From Alphaproteobacteria bacterium (GTDB lineage: Bacteria > Pseudomonadota > Alphaproteobacteria > Sphingomonadales > Kordiimonadaceae), in NCBI GenBank assembly GCA_013372975.1, contig JABXIS010000004.1, positions 1-64,000 on the forward strand: 64,000 nucleotides of DNA, given 5' to 3'. Position 1 is the first letter of the stretch; every line of letters begins with the position of its first letter. The position numbers and the translations under genes are program-made. Positions 52,501-61,811 of the stretch are shown in pieces. The notes beneath the pieces are model-generated. The model was not told the DNA's origin, made no database searches, and was given only the letters and a program-made list of their open reading frames with translations.

Positions 52501-52841
52501 CCGCGGACCGAGCCGCTCTTGAACAGCAATTTGCCGCGATACGCGCAGAACTTTTCAGCCTCGATGAAGCGCTAAACGGCAAGCAGTCGGACGACCAGAA
52601 AGGCGCGGAACCTGCGACAATCAGCAGCCGCGTTTCTTTCGCTAAAGGAAGTGCCAGCAGCTACTATGGCCCAACACCACAAAGTCATGAGCAGCTTGGT
52701 TACGCAGCAGATGCATTCGCCGATGTACGTCAGCGCCTAATAACGCTGACTGAAACCACACTTCCTGCGTTTGAGAAAGCTCTTCTTGATGCCGGGGCCC
52801 CATGGGTCCGAGGTACGGACGCGCTTCCCGCGATGGACTAG
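49587..52841 (+). CDS. Secreted BNR/sortilin-like repeat protein
   Basis: A 1084-residue protein with a signal peptide (to about Ala21). The body has many Asp-box repeats: NAGSTWSP, MDGGKTWKN, TDGGKTWRN, SDDGGETWRQ, SDRGASWVK, KDGGKTWET, SDDRGDTWTA, TSDGGNTWTR and TNRGKSWKM, giving beta-propellers. Residues about 760-1084 are a helical and beta tail without a known motif. The family (VPS10/sortilin-type propellers) is often found near TonB receptors and peptidases in marine bacteria. Function unknown; glycan or peptide binding is possible. A strong ribosome site (AAAGGAGG) precedes the ATG. Confidence 0.85.
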   Translation: MKLGINLAIAMMLATTPALSADDDQLMSAKTFDGLKVRNIGPAYMSGRVADIAVDQTDPATWYVGIGSGGVWKTENAGSTWSPIFDDQSVYSIGDVTIDPSNPNIVWVGTGENNSGRHIAFGDGVYKSMDGGKTWKNMGLGNSEHIGDIIIHPTDSNTVWVSSQGPLWSKGGERGLYKTTDGGKTWRNVLEGDEWTGVGSVAIDPRNPNKLYAAKWQRQRTIASLVNTGPGSGLYTSDDGGETWRQMTEGLPKEDMGKSSIAVSPINPDVVYASIELNQRKGGFWRSSDRGASWVKMSDVAAGGTGNHYYQEIFADPHTFDMVYFSNNASKVTKDGGKTWETMNLKNRHVDDHAFAFHPTDPDFILVGSDGGLYESRDDMKTWRFNQSIPVTQFYKIAADDDFPFYNVYGGTQDNSTQGGPSRTMRADGIKNSDWYIILGADGHQPATEPGNPDIVYAQWQQGNLNRYDRKLRETTYIQPQAKPGEPAERFNWDAPINVSHHDPKRLYHASQRLWRSDDRGDTWTAISGDLTRNGNRLHMPMMDRTWGPEAGWDLYAMSNFHTIANVAESPVDENILYAGTDDGLIQVTSDGGNTWTRYEIGKIKGVPAGAYVNDIRADRFDADTVYAALDNHKEGDYKPYLIKSTNRGKSWKMITGGLPEKTLVWRITQDHVNKDLMFLGTEFGLYFTVDGGNKWIELTGGVPTISFRDVRIQRRENDLVAGSFGRGIFILDDYSALRSLNSETLKEDALLFAKAKNLMYLEDELHSDSQGDDQWVADNPKYGATFTYYLKDNFKTAKDTRVEADKKLAKDGKDVGYPGWDVLEAELREEGPAVFVTIRNAEGTVVRHVPAANKKGIQRVTWDFHHTLKEAITNEPRPSWMGEAKGVRALPGMYTATLNVREGSDIRQLTAPVSFEVVNYIEPTLTRSTTAETQAFQKKMVKVENAVIAASLTIADLQEQLSGYRTALDRTADRAALEQQFAAIRAELFSLDEALNGKQSDDQKGAEPATISSRVSFAKGSASSYYGPTPQSHEQLGYAADAFADVRQRLITLTETTLPAFEKALLDAGAPWVRGTDALPAMD

Positions 52842-52880
52842 AAGCGCCGTCGCGAGCACAAAGTAGTTCACTAAAACAGC

Positions 52881-52904
52881 AACCACCGGGTACGCCCGGT
52901 GGTT
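52881..52904 (+). terminator. Stem-loop after the BNR gene
   Basis: AACCACCGGG (52881-52890) pairs with CCCGGTGGTT (52895-52904) over a TACG loop. No T-run follows, but the ten-pair stem 40 bases after the stop fits a terminator. Confidence 0.7.
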
Positions 52905-53280
52905 CACTATTGAGAAGCCTCAAATAGCTTTAGATCCAGGAAACAATCTCAGGCTTGAGATAACTAACTTCCTGCTAGCCCCGGTCTCTCCGTCACGGCT
53001 CGAATACCCAGTGACCTGGCCACGCAAGACACTCCGCCTAGCATCCATTCAGGCCCGGCGATAGCCAGCCTCTTAGTGTAAAAATTAAACTAATTGAAGC
53101 TGTAGGCCTTGAAACATGGATCAGTCTTGGTATTAACTTCAGGTTGAACGTTGGGGGAACAAATATTCTTGAAGCAGATCGTCCGAGATCTGTGAAGACA
53201 TATACTGCCCCCCACCAAACTGGTCAGCCAACGCCCGACCTGAAACAAGTACCTGAACACCGGCTCATTATGGGGGACAT
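52905..53280. other. Gap before the S9-TPR gene, no supported gene
   Basis: About 375 bases with no credible gene. It is more AT-rich near 53080-53100 (TAAAAATTAAACTAATT), a possible promoter area, and ends with GGGGGAC just before the next ATG. Confidence 0.45.
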
Positions 53281-56200
53281 ATGATGAGGTTATTCAAAAG
53301 CTTGCTAAAAGCCTGTCACCTTGCCTGTTGTGGCGCAATGTTTTCTGTCGTTGGCTTGGCTTCTGACGACATGCCCGAATTAGGTGCTGGCGCGGATGCA
53401 AAGTACCCATCATATCGTTATCCGAAATGGATTCCACCTCAGGCATTTGCCCGACAGGACGGTATTTTTAATGCAAAAATATCGCCTGATGGGTCCCATA
53501 TGATTGCGGCATACCCGGAACAGGGTAGTGTGTTCCTGCGTGTGGAAGCAACAGAGCCAGAAGAGAAGGAAAAACACCTCTGGTTTCGCACTGATTCTGA
53601 AGGCCTACAGAATGTGCATTGGCTGGATAACGAAAGGGTAATAGTTGAATCCAAACGTTGGCGTTTCGACCGCCGGTCAGGCTTCTATCCAAGTATTGTA
53701 ATTCAGGTATTTCTGAGAAATCAGCAGTCCGCCCAAATGGTGAAACAATTTCATATGCGCGGCCGCGACGCCCTGATTGACGATGTCATCCTGCATACTC
53801 TCCCCGATGACCCTAACCATATTCTCATCACGGCAAGCCCTGATGAGAAAAATTCACCGGCAGTATACAAACTGAATGTAAACAGCGGTGCCATGACCCT
53901 CATCGAAAACCGGCAAAAGGGCATCTCAGTCTGGCTAAGCGATCATGCCGGAAACGTCCGGTTTGGATATGGTGCTGATGGTGACAAGCTGAACATCGTA
54001 GCAAGGACAGCACCCGGCGGATCATGGAAAAACATAAGCAATAATGCGCTTTTCAAATTTGGGCAGTTTTTCCCTGTCATGTTCGATTTTGACAATCGAC
54101 ATATGGTCGTCAGGTCCGCCGTGGCCAATGGGCGCTTTGCATATTATTTGCTGGATTTGGCCGAGGGACGAATAGCCAACAAGGTCTATGAACATCCTAA
54201 TGTTGATGTCCTGGATATCGAGGCTTCCTATTCACAAAACAAACTGCTGGCCGTGACCTATGTTGATGATCGGTTGAAAAGGCATTTCCTCGATGACGAA
54301 TATAAACGCCTTTTCGCAATGATTGAGAAGGCGTTACCAGAGCGGAGCAACTACGTCCTGAGCCAGAGTGACGACGGCCGCTATATTCTGATCAAATCAC
54401 TAAGTGATCGATATCCCGGTGTAATTTACCGTCTGGACACCAGAACAAATGAAATGGAGATTGTTAAGGAGATCAATCGCGCACTGAATCCACGTCTTCT
54501 TTCCCCAATGAAAAGGATTAATTATTTTGCGCGAGACGGCTTGGAAGTTCCTGCTTACCTGACCCGACCGCTCTCCCCTAGTGGTCAGCTTTTGCCTGCT
54601 ATTGTATTACCTCACGGTGGTCCGCTTAGTCGAGACACGGCTGAATATGACCGAATGGTACAGTTTCTCGCAAGCCGTGGTTATATCGTGTTTCAACCAA
54701 ATTATCGGGGGTCAACAGGTTATTCTTTCGAATATCAATCTCTCGGATACGGTCAGTGGGGCGGAAAAATTCAGGAAGATATAGAAGATGCTGCAAAATA
54801 CCTGATCGCTGAAGGCATTGCAGATCCCGATCGGATTTGCCTGATTGGCCAAACCACTTTCGATTCCTATAGTGCCCTTTTCGGCCTCCTCAAAACACCA
54901 GAACTTTTTAAGTGCGGTGTAAGCGTTGCACCGATACCAGATCTGAAAAACTATCTCAAATCGGTTCGCTTCTGGGGTGGAGCCGAGGCGGAATCCGCAA
55001 TTCTTGGCAACAGAAAAAGCAAAGAGTTGAAGAAACTTTCGCCGCTGAACCTAGCTGAGAAGCTGTCGCGCCCGCTGATGATCGTCTACGGTGGCAATGA
55101 TTGGCTCATCCCGACAAAAGATATTATCAAGATTGACGAGAAGCTCAAAAAGAGCTCCGCAAAAGTGGATTTCCTTCTCTACAAACATGAAGGCCATGGG
55201 ATAACCAGCACAAATGTAAGAGTTGATTTTTACACAAGATTGGAAAAGTTTCTCGCTGAACATATTGGATCACCTGATCAGAGTGCCTTTCAGCTGAAAA
55301 AGATCAGGCAAGACACGGAGGTTACCAAGCAAGCGATAGCCAAGCGTGCGCAGGTGTTGGCAGACGACGAGCTTTTGGACCGCTGCCTCCCAAAACATTA
55401 CGAACCCTTTTTCCTGGTAGTCGAAAGTGAACTGAAGCAGAGGCTGGAATTTTGCAAATCATACTTGCAGGATGCCGACACTGCCATTTCAGCTGAAATA
55501 AAACTCAACATTCTGATAACACAAGCCAAATTGAGCTACCTTGATGGTGATCTGGACTCTTCTATGCTCTTTGTTTCAGAAGCAGACACCATCCTGAAAA
55601 AATATGGCAATACTTTCCTGTCAACCGCGGAAAACCTGTCTGTCCGTGTACTTCAAAGCTTGCACAACTACGACAAGGGCCAAAGCCAGCTCGCATTGGA
55701 GGAAGCCTTTGCGCTTGCAACCGAGTTTCCAGACTTCACCAATGCGCAGGACCTGTTAATCCGCATCTCACAGAAAGAAAGAGTGTGGCCCAAGTTGATG
55801 ACTGCCCTGAGGAATAAGAGCGCTGTCGTTCCCGACGGACATTTATATGAAGTCTATATCCAAAACCTGATGCAGTTGAAACAATACGAGGATGTAAAAA
55901 AAGCTGTAGAAGGATACCTGGCAGTGACACCAGATCCTTTGATCATCGGCTTCCTGCTGGAGGCATATATTGAGGCCGAGCTGATGCTGGAAAACCTGGA
56001 TACCGCAAAGCTCCTCCTGGACGCACTGGATGCGCCAGAAAAAAATACCACTATTTTGGAAAAAACCTTTCCCAATACAGACAAACTGACACTAAAAAGT
56101 TTTGGAAGTCACCTTCGGAGCCGCGACGACGAGAACGTACGCCTGCTGAAAACACTTTATTATTATAAGGTTGACCAGCCAGAAAAGGCATTGGAGCTCA

Positions 56201-56748
56201 CACCTGCCGAGATTGTAACGTGTGCATCCATGCCATGTTGGCAGGTCGATCTACATTTCCTGAAACACGCAGAAGATGAAGGTGAAGTGGAACGGCTGTC
56301 GAGCTATATTGAACGCCTGAAACCACGCCTAGACAGGCCGCGCGCCTGGCAGTCAGATAAGTGGCACAAGCATCTGGTATTGACGCTTCCAGCTAAACCC
56401 TTGGATGCGTTACTAAAACGCAAAGGCAAACCAAAATTCCTGTATAGCCAGGAAGGGACCGGCAATCGCATCATGCTTTCCTTTGAGCCACAGGCTGCGA
56501 CAGACAGTTATGATTTCTGGCAAACGCTGTATGAGAAAGCTCTAGAAATTGCTCGGGAAAAGGGAGCCAAATCCTTTGGCATAATTGGTCGTGATATCGG
56601 AGTGGATATGTTTCAGCTTCATATTAATGGCGGCAAATACAGCAGGGCCTTGTCAGATCAAGCAAAAATAGAAATTCGGCTGATTTTTGACGATACCATG
56701 GACTATAAACAAGCGGGCCAAAACTGGCTGTTGCATCCCGTCAATTGA
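53281..56748 (+). CDS. S9 prolyl-oligopeptidase-like protein with TPR-like tail, probably inactive
   Basis: A 1155-residue secreted protein (signal peptide to about residue 27). Residues about 40-410 form a propeller; 425-665 an S9 hydrolase fold; 680-1155 a helical repeat region. The nucleophile elbow expected as GxSxGG reads G523-QTTFDSY instead, with one extra residue, so the catalytic Ser is missing. The Asp (Asp607 in GGNDWLIP) and His (His639 in EGHGITS) remain. The reading frame is intact, so this is not a sequencing frameshift. It likely binds peptides or partners instead of cutting them; a Thr nucleophile is a weaker alternative. The gene looks more AT-rich than its neighbours. Confidence 0.85.
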   Translation: MMRLFKSLLKACHLACCGAMFSVVGLASDDMPELGAGADAKYPSYRYPKWIPPQAFARQDGIFNAKISPDGSHMIAAYPEQGSVFLRVEATEPEEKEKHLWFRTDSEGLQNVHWLDNERVIVESKRWRFDRRSGFYPSIVIQVFLRNQQSAQMVKQFHMRGRDALIDDVILHTLPDDPNHILITASPDEKNSPAVYKLNVNSGAMTLIENRQKGISVWLSDHAGNVRFGYGADGDKLNIVARTAPGGSWKNISNNALFKFGQFFPVMFDFDNRHMVVRSAVANGRFAYYLLDLAEGRIANKVYEHPNVDVLDIEASYSQNKLLAVTYVDDRLKRHFLDDEYKRLFAMIEKALPERSNYVLSQSDDGRYILIKSLSDRYPGVIYRLDTRTNEMEIVKEINRALNPRLLSPMKRINYFARDGLEVPAYLTRPLSPSGQLLPAIVLPHGGPLSRDTAEYDRMVQFLASRGYIVFQPNYRGSTGYSFEYQSLGYGQWGGKIQEDIEDAAKYLIAEGIADPDRICLIGQTTFDSYSALFGLLKTPELFKCGVSVAPIPDLKNYLKSVRFWGGAEAESAILGNRKSKELKKLSPLNLAEKLSRPLMIVYGGNDWLIPTKDIIKIDEKLKKSSAKVDFLLYKHEGHGITSTNVRVDFYTRLEKFLAEHIGSPDQSAFQLKKIRQDTEVTKQAIAKRAQVLADDELLDRCLPKHYEPFFLVVESELKQRLEFCKSYLQDADTAISAEIKLNILITQAKLSYLDGDLDSSMLFVSEADTILKKYGNTFLSTAENLSVRVLQSLHNYDKGQSQLALEEAFALATEFPDFTNAQDLLIRISQKERVWPKLMTALRNKSAVVPDGHLYEVYIQNLMQLKQYEDVKKAVEGYLAVTPDPLIIGFLLEAYIEAELMLENLDTAKLLLDALDAPEKNTTILEKTFPNTDKLTLKSFGSHLRSRDDENVRLLKTLYYYKVDQPEKALELTPAEIVTCASMPCWQVDLHFLKHAEDEGEVERLSSYIERLKPRLDRPRAWQSDKWHKHLVLTLPAKPLDALLKRKGKPKFLYSQEGTGNRIMLSFEPQAATDSYDFWQTLYEKALEIAREKGAKSFGIIGRDIGVDMFQLHINGGKYSRALSDQAKIEIRLIFDDTMDYKQAGQNWLLHPVN

Positions 56749-56756
56749 CGGGATGC
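56733..56756. terminator. Perfect palindrome terminating two convergent S9 genes
   Basis: GCATCCCGTC (56733-56742) and GACGGGATGC (56747-56756) flank AATT and form a perfect 24-base palindrome. It includes the stop codon of the plus-strand S9 gene and lies seven bases from the stop of the minus-strand one, so it serves both. Confidence 0.8.
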
Positions 56757-56762
56757 AGTCCG

Positions 56763-58802
56763 TTAGTGGGAGGCCACGGGTAAATGCTGCTCCAAAAACT
56801 GTGTAATGTTCTCCAGGAGAATTCTCCGGTGAGCCTCCTGTAGAATAAAGTGAGACCCTTGCTCCAGCCACAAGACATCGTACGACTTTTTGCTCTTTCT
56901 CAACCCTTTTTCCATCAGCATGGAATGATAGGGAGAAACCCTGATATCTGCAGTACCATGCACCAACAAAACTGGCAGCTGCACCTTCTTGGCCAAACTG
57001 GCAGGAGATACCGTTGATGCTTTCCGCAGGCTGTCGTCACCAAAAGTTCGAAATGACATAGCCTTAAGTTCAGCTTTAGAGCTGGATATTGTGCGGAGCC
57101 AATGGGCAATATCCGACACGGGGGCAATCGAGATCGCACATTGAAATTTTCCATCATTCCTTGTCGCTGCCATCAGCGCGGCGTAGCCGCCATATGACGC
57201 CCCCAAGATGCACAATGTATCAGGCCGGGTATACCCTTCCCGGACAAGCCAACTTGCAGCATCTGACACGTCATCTTGCATCATCCTACCCCACTGCCCG
57301 TACCCCCGAGACTCAAACATGTCTCCAAATCCGCTTGATCCCCTGAAGTTTGGTTGCAGTACGCCATAGCCAAGGCTTGCAAGATATTGCGCCCAGGCAT
57401 CAAAAACCATCATGTCACGCACCCACGGGCCACCATGAGGCATTACGATCATTGGTACTGTCTGGCCTTGGCTGAAGGTCGACGGTAGCGTCAGATAACC
57501 GGGAATCTCAAGACCATCCCGACTGAAATATTCGATTGCCCTAACGGGATTCACAGGAACGGGCGGCGCGCCCACCAAGCGACTCTCCAGTTCCCTTACA
57601 CTATGACTGGCTGGCTCATACAGGTATAATTTGGAAGGCTCGTTAGCTGCGAAGGTGCTGACCGCCCATACTCCACCTGACTGGCTGATGCCCTCGATTA
57701 AAAAGGCGTCTGTGCCGAGAAGCACTTTCAATTGCTCATTGTGCGACCGAAATCCCTCATCAAATATCTCTAGCCGAGGCATGTCATCTGCATATATTGC
57801 GGCAAGGACATCATTATTGGGCCCGCCCAATATTAACCTGCCAGCGTCATATTCTGGGTGCTCGAATATCTTTTCCCGGACCATGCCATGGACCAGGCTA
57901 TAGCGATATATTGCCTGACGGCCTTTCCCCAAGGATGAAATAAGAAACAGGTCCTCGCCATTCTCGGAAAAGCCCTGCACCGCAAACCGTGCGCTCTCGA
58001 ACATGGGCTGATCCGAAATATCCGCCCAATCTTGGCTTGGATCAGGCCTCACCTTTATCTGAAAACGGTTTTCACCCCAGCCAGTTGCCAGCCTGGGATT
58101 ACCACGCCTGTCAACAGCCCACCTCACATAAGGCTCTTCAGGTTGCGCAACAACGTTGATTTGCCCCGTGGTTACATTGACCTTGTAGACACCCGGAAAA
58201 TCACTTCCATCAGGCGAGAAGGAAGCAAGAAAATGATCGGGATCTTCCGGTAGCCGATGCAGGAAATCATCCGCCTCATTCGCAAGCCGGATATTCAGCG
58301 GGAACGCTAATATCTGGTTCACTAGCCCTGACCGTGTATCCGCGATGTAGAATTCCCGGGATAGTCCGCTGGGATTACTGCCCCGCTTGGATTTCTTCGT
58401 GATCTTACCCAGCAGCACGTCCGCATCAGGGGCAATCTTGGTCACGCTAATAATCAGTCGATCTTCATCCAGCCAATATTGCCAGTTGAACAGTGAAGTT
58501 GGCAGGTCGAATACAACAGTCTGATTTTGCACCTGATTGCTGGTCGATTTCACCACCGCCTGTGGCTGGCTGCCATGCATTCTCCAAAGTGAATACTTTG
58601 TGCCCTCAGGTGAAAGTGAAGCCTGAATGAATTTATCGCCCTGACCGTAATAGTCAATGAGCGCACCAACCTTCCCGCCAGATGCATAAGCGCGAGTTGT
58701 CTGACTGACAAATAGCACCGGCACCAGCGACAAAAAAACAAAGAAAAGAGATGCACATCCCTTGACGAACCGAAAATTCGGCCATCCAAAAACAGAATTC
58801 AT
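56763..58802 (-). CDS. S9 family peptidase (prolyl oligopeptidase type)
   Basis: A 679-residue secreted enzyme (signal region to about residue 42, ending TRAYASGG). A propeller precedes the hydrolase domain. The catalytic Ser is in ILGASYGGYAALM, the Asp in HGTADIRVSP and the His in QGSHFILQ. It likely cleaves peptides, often after Pro or with dipeptidyl specificity. I chose the ATG at 58802, preceded by GGGGGCAGT. It is convergent with the longer inactive-looking paralogue and shares its architecture up to the hydrolase domain. Confidence 0.93.
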   Translation of the reverse strand: MNSVFGWPNFRFVKGCASLFFVFLSLVPVLFVSQTTRAYASGGKVGALIDYYGQGDKFIQASLSPEGTKYSLWRMHGSQPQAVVKSTSNQVQNQTVVFDLPTSLFNWQYWLDEDRLIISVTKIAPDADVLLGKITKKSKRGSNPSGLSREFYIADTRSGLVNQILAFPLNIRLANEADDFLHRLPEDPDHFLASFSPDGSDFPGVYKVNVTTGQINVVAQPEEPYVRWAVDRRGNPRLATGWGENRFQIKVRPDPSQDWADISDQPMFESARFAVQGFSENGEDLFLISSLGKGRQAIYRYSLVHGMVREKIFEHPEYDAGRLILGGPNNDVLAAIYADDMPRLEIFDEGFRSHNEQLKVLLGTDAFLIEGISQSGGVWAVSTFAANEPSKLYLYEPASHSVRELESRLVGAPPVPVNPVRAIEYFSRDGLEIPGYLTLPSTFSQGQTVPMIVMPHGGPWVRDMMVFDAWAQYLASLGYGVLQPNFRGSSGFGDMFESRGYGQWGRMMQDDVSDAASWLVREGYTRPDTLCILGASYGGYAALMAATRNDGKFQCAISIAPVSDIAHWLRTISSSKAELKAMSFRTFGDDSLRKASTVSPASLAKKVQLPVLLVHGTADIRVSPYHSMLMEKGLRKSKKSYDVLWLEQGSHFILQEAHRRILLENITQFLEQHLPVASH

Positions 58803-58880
58803 ACTGCCCCCACCTGTACCGTAAAAAAACACGTCACATAAAGTAACTTTCGCCACTCTCCCACAATGGCTTATTGGGCT

Positions 58881-59846
58881 CTAGAACCACCCACCGCGAC
58901 GAAAATAAAGTATCTGCCCCAAAACGATGGCGGCGCACCCACCTGCAACCCACCAGAAAGCCGTACCATCCTCCGCGCCAGGCATGCCGCCTACGTTGAT
59001 CCCCAAGAGGCCCGTGAGGAAACCGAGCGGCAAGAAGATCGCCGCCACAATCGACAAGCTGTACATATTGCGGTTCAGTTTATCTGATGATGCAGCCACC
59101 ATCTCCTCGTGCTGGAATTGAAGCTGTTCGCGTGCGGCATCCAGATCCTCGATATGTCGGGCAAGATTATCACCCGCCTGCCGCAGCCGCCGGGTTGCTT
59201 TTTCGCCAAGCCAGTCCTGCGCCAAAGACTGCAATTGCGCCACGGCTTGCTTCATGGGCACCAGATATCGCCTTATGTAGAGTACACGTTCACGCAAATC
59301 GTTGAGGCGCAACCGCAAAGCCTTTGGATCCCCTTCAATAGTAGCGATCTCAAGCTCATCAATCTCTTCCAAAAGGCTACCAAGCGGCCCTCCCATGTTT
59401 TCAATGAGCTGAGTAGCCAGGCCAATGATAATCTCTGAGGCCGTAACGGGCTTCTCAGAGGCCCCTAACCGCTCGATCAGCTTGCGCACCGCCATAACGG
59501 GTCGGCGTTCAGCGCTGATAATATGTTTGCCATCGCTCCAAATTCGCAACGACACCATATCTTCAGGATCGGCCTGCGGATTCAGATTCATACCGCGAAG
59601 AATAACCAGATATTCCTTACCGAAATCCTCAACATGCGGCCGTGTATCCCCTGCACACAGAGCATCGATCATGGCGGCATCCATGTAGGGAGCGGCCTTG
59701 GCCAAACGTTCCCGCGCATCGGGTTCCGCAACATTCACATGCAGCCAGATGCCTTCGTCAATATCACCAGAAACCTGTTCCGGCGCTGATTTCACGCCAG
59801 CTTCCGGATCAAGATATTGAGCGTTTAGGAGGAATTTCTCAGTCAT
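58881..59846 (-). CDS. zntB: ZntB-like CorA-family metal transporter
   Basis: A 321-residue protein with a large cytoplasmic N-terminal domain and two C-terminal helices. The signature after the first helix is GINVGGMPG, as in ZntB zinc transporters (CorA proper has GMN). Its start overlaps the upstream MscS-like gene by ATGA, so both are co-translated. It likely moves Zn2+ with a proton gradient. Confidence 0.9.
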   Translation of the reverse strand: MTEKFLLNAQYLDPEAGVKSAPEQVSGDIDEGIWLHVNVAEPDARERLAKAAPYMDAAMIDALCAGDTRPHVEDFGKEYLVILRGMNLNPQADPEDMVSLRIWSDGKHIISAERRPVMAVRKLIERLGASEKPVTASEIIIGLATQLIENMGGPLGSLLEEIDELEIATIEGDPKALRLRLNDLRERVLYIRRYLVPMKQAVAQLQSLAQDWLGEKATRRLRQAGDNLARHIEDLDAAREQLQFQHEEMVAASSDKLNRNMYSLSIVAAIFLPLGFLTGLLGINVGGMPGAEDGTAFWWVAGGCAAIVLGQILYFRRGGWF

Positions 59847-60817
59847 GACGCACGCTCTCCTGCCTCAGGCATTCCGCTTCTGATATGCAGGTCCCGCTGC
59901 GGGAACGGAATTTCCACACCGTGCGCCACAAATTTGCGCCAGATACTCATCTGTACATCGCTTTTGGGTTCGCGCCGGCCTTCTGTTACGTCCTCAACCC
60001 AGAAATATAGGCTGAAATCGATCGAGCTGTCGCCAAAGCCCTCAAGGAAACATTGAGGGCCGGGCTCAGCCGAACAGCGCGGATGCTCCTTCGCGGCTTC
60101 AAGTAGTAATGATTTCACGAGATCAAGGTCAGAACCATAGGCCACCCCCACCATGATCTCCACCCGCCCTTTATTGTTGGTCAGCGTCCAGTTTATCACC
60201 CGGTTGGTGATAAAATCCTCATTCGGCACCATCACTTCCTTGCCATCAAATGTTTCGATCAGCGTGTAGCGGGCGCCGGAATGGCGCACAAAACCCTGTG
60301 TGCCATCGGACAATTCCACAAGATCATCGATCTCAACCGACTTTTCCGCCAAAAGGATAATCCCACTGATGAAATTGGACGTGATCTTCTGCAGGCCAAA
60401 GCCAATACCGATGCCGATGGCACCGCCAATTACGGTAAAAGCAGTAAGGTCAATGCCAAGAATATCCAGTGCTATCACTGCAAACAGGAAATAGCTTGCA
60501 AGCGCCCCTGCTTTCGCCAGAAGCTCCCGGTTGCTCACGCGCATTCGCTTCAGCCCATGCACCCATTTTTCGATCTGGTCCGCGCAGAAAGAAGCCAGCC
60601 AGATGAACGTAAAGACAACAACAAGGGCCTTCAAAAGCTTGTATGGCGATACCTCTACGTCCAGGAAGCGGAAGGTCAGTTTTTCATCATCGAGCAATTG
60701 CTCAACCGGTGCGAGGTACCCCCAATAGGAGGCAACCATCAAACCAAAAAGCAACAACAGCACCAACCCTTTGGCTGGGATGGAACGAGGCCTGAATATA
60801 CTTTTAAAAAAGGACAT
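59843..60817 (-). CDS. MscS-family mechanosensitive channel
   Basis: A 324-residue membrane protein with an N-terminal helix near residues 15-35, a second near 65-85, and the pore-lining helix in the Gly/Ala-rich stretch FTVIGGAIGIGIGFGLQKITSNFISG. The cytoplasmic beta-domain follows (VELSDGTQGFVRHSGARYTLIETFDG). It relieves turgor on hypo-osmotic shock. The gene is paired with zntB. Confidence 0.92.
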   Translation of the reverse strand: MSFFKSIFRPRSIPAKGLVLLLLFGLMVASYWGYLAPVEQLLDDEKLTFRFLDVEVSPYKLLKALVVVFTFIWLASFCADQIEKWVHGLKRMRVSNRELLAKAGALASYFLFAVIALDILGIDLTAFTVIGGAIGIGIGFGLQKITSNFISGIILLAEKSVEIDDLVELSDGTQGFVRHSGARYTLIETFDGKEVMVPNEDFITNRVINWTLTNNKGRVEIMVGVAYGSDLDLVKSLLLEAAKEHPRCSAEPGPQCFLEGFGDSSIDFSLYFWVEDVTEGRREPKSDVQMSIWRKFVAHGVEIPFPQRDLHIRSGMPEAGERAS

Positions 60818-60842
60818 GAGTGTGATGCTTTCCTGAATATCG

Positions 60843-61625
60843 CTAATCTTTGGGTACGCTGTCGCCTACAATCATCCGGTAGGGATCAACATATTTCTTG
60901 GTCGCTTCCGCAATAGAGCCACTTGCCCGCGCTTCGTGAAGACATCGATTAAAAGTATCCCGATCAGCTTCGCGCCGGAAATGCATCTTGTCCCCAATTT
61001 CAGGAAATAGCCCGACAAATTTCATTGCAGGCCAATTCTCATCGCCATAGTGCGCGCCATTCAAATTTACCTGATCAATATAGTCGATGGCGAAGATCAG
61101 ACCATCGGTGATAAATACATCGACATCATTATTCACCAAGGCCAAACGGGAGGCGAAACCTGGTGGAGCTTCCCAGTATCTGCCAAGAGTTGGCAAAACT
61201 TCTGCAAGATCCGGAAAAAGCTCTGTAGCACCACCGAACCCTAAAACACGCAAGCCCTTGAGGTCGGCGACCGTTTTGATCTGAAGCTTCTTGGAGGCCA
61301 GAAAAGCAACCCCGTTGCGCTGGCGTATAAAGTCATCAGACGCAAACCCGCTAACCTCGGCGCTGTCCCAAACAATGGCAACAGCATCAAAGCTGGCGTC
61401 ATCTTCAAACGCCTGCCAATGCTGCCCCCATCGGTGTGTTACAAAATTGGGGCGAAGATTGCACCGCGCATAAATGGCTTCAAGCGCGCCTGCACTCCTG
61501 CCATAAGCGTTTTGATCAAAATGCCCGGATAAAACTGGCACAGCAATCTTCACTTGTGCCATAGCGGAATCAGACGCGAAAAGAATGATGGAAACAGCCA
61601 AAGAAAATGCCTTTACCAATTCCAT
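60843..61625 (-). CDS. Periplasmic solute-binding protein, amino-acid type
   Basis: A 260-residue protein with a signal peptide (MELVKAFSLAVSIILFASDS, cleavage after AMA). Two lobes are seen: VKIAVPVLSGHFDQN, FDAVAIVWDSAEV, LKGLRVLGFGGATELFPDL, VDVFITDGLIFAIDYI. No permease or ATPase gene is nearby, so it may serve as a sensor partner for the divergent hybrid kinase at 61812 rather than for import. I chose the ATG at 61625 after GGGGAGC. Confidence 0.78.
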   Translation of the reverse strand: MELVKAFSLAVSIILFASDSAMAQVKIAVPVLSGHFDQNAYGRSAGALEAIYARCNLRPNFVTHRWGQHWQAFEDDASFDAVAIVWDSAEVSGFASDDFIRQRNGVAFLASKKLQIKTVADLKGLRVLGFGGATELFPDLAEVLPTLGRYWEAPPGFASRLALVNNDVDVFITDGLIFAIDYIDQVNLNGAHYGDENWPAMKFVGLFPEIGDKMHFRREADRDTFNRCLHEARASGSIAEATKKYVDPYRMIVGDSVPKD

Positions 61626-61811
61626 AGTGCTCCCCGAAATTGCCTGATCAATCATGATGATACTAGGGTGTCTTGGTCTGTAAGAATAGCATATTATTTG
61701 CCTTCAACACCTAATTAACCATATTCGGTATAGTGTCTCTTGGAATATAAAGCTCAGGTACAAAACAACCTCGCCAAGAGGTAAGCTTCAGAAAGAGGAC
61801 GGGGCAACGCT

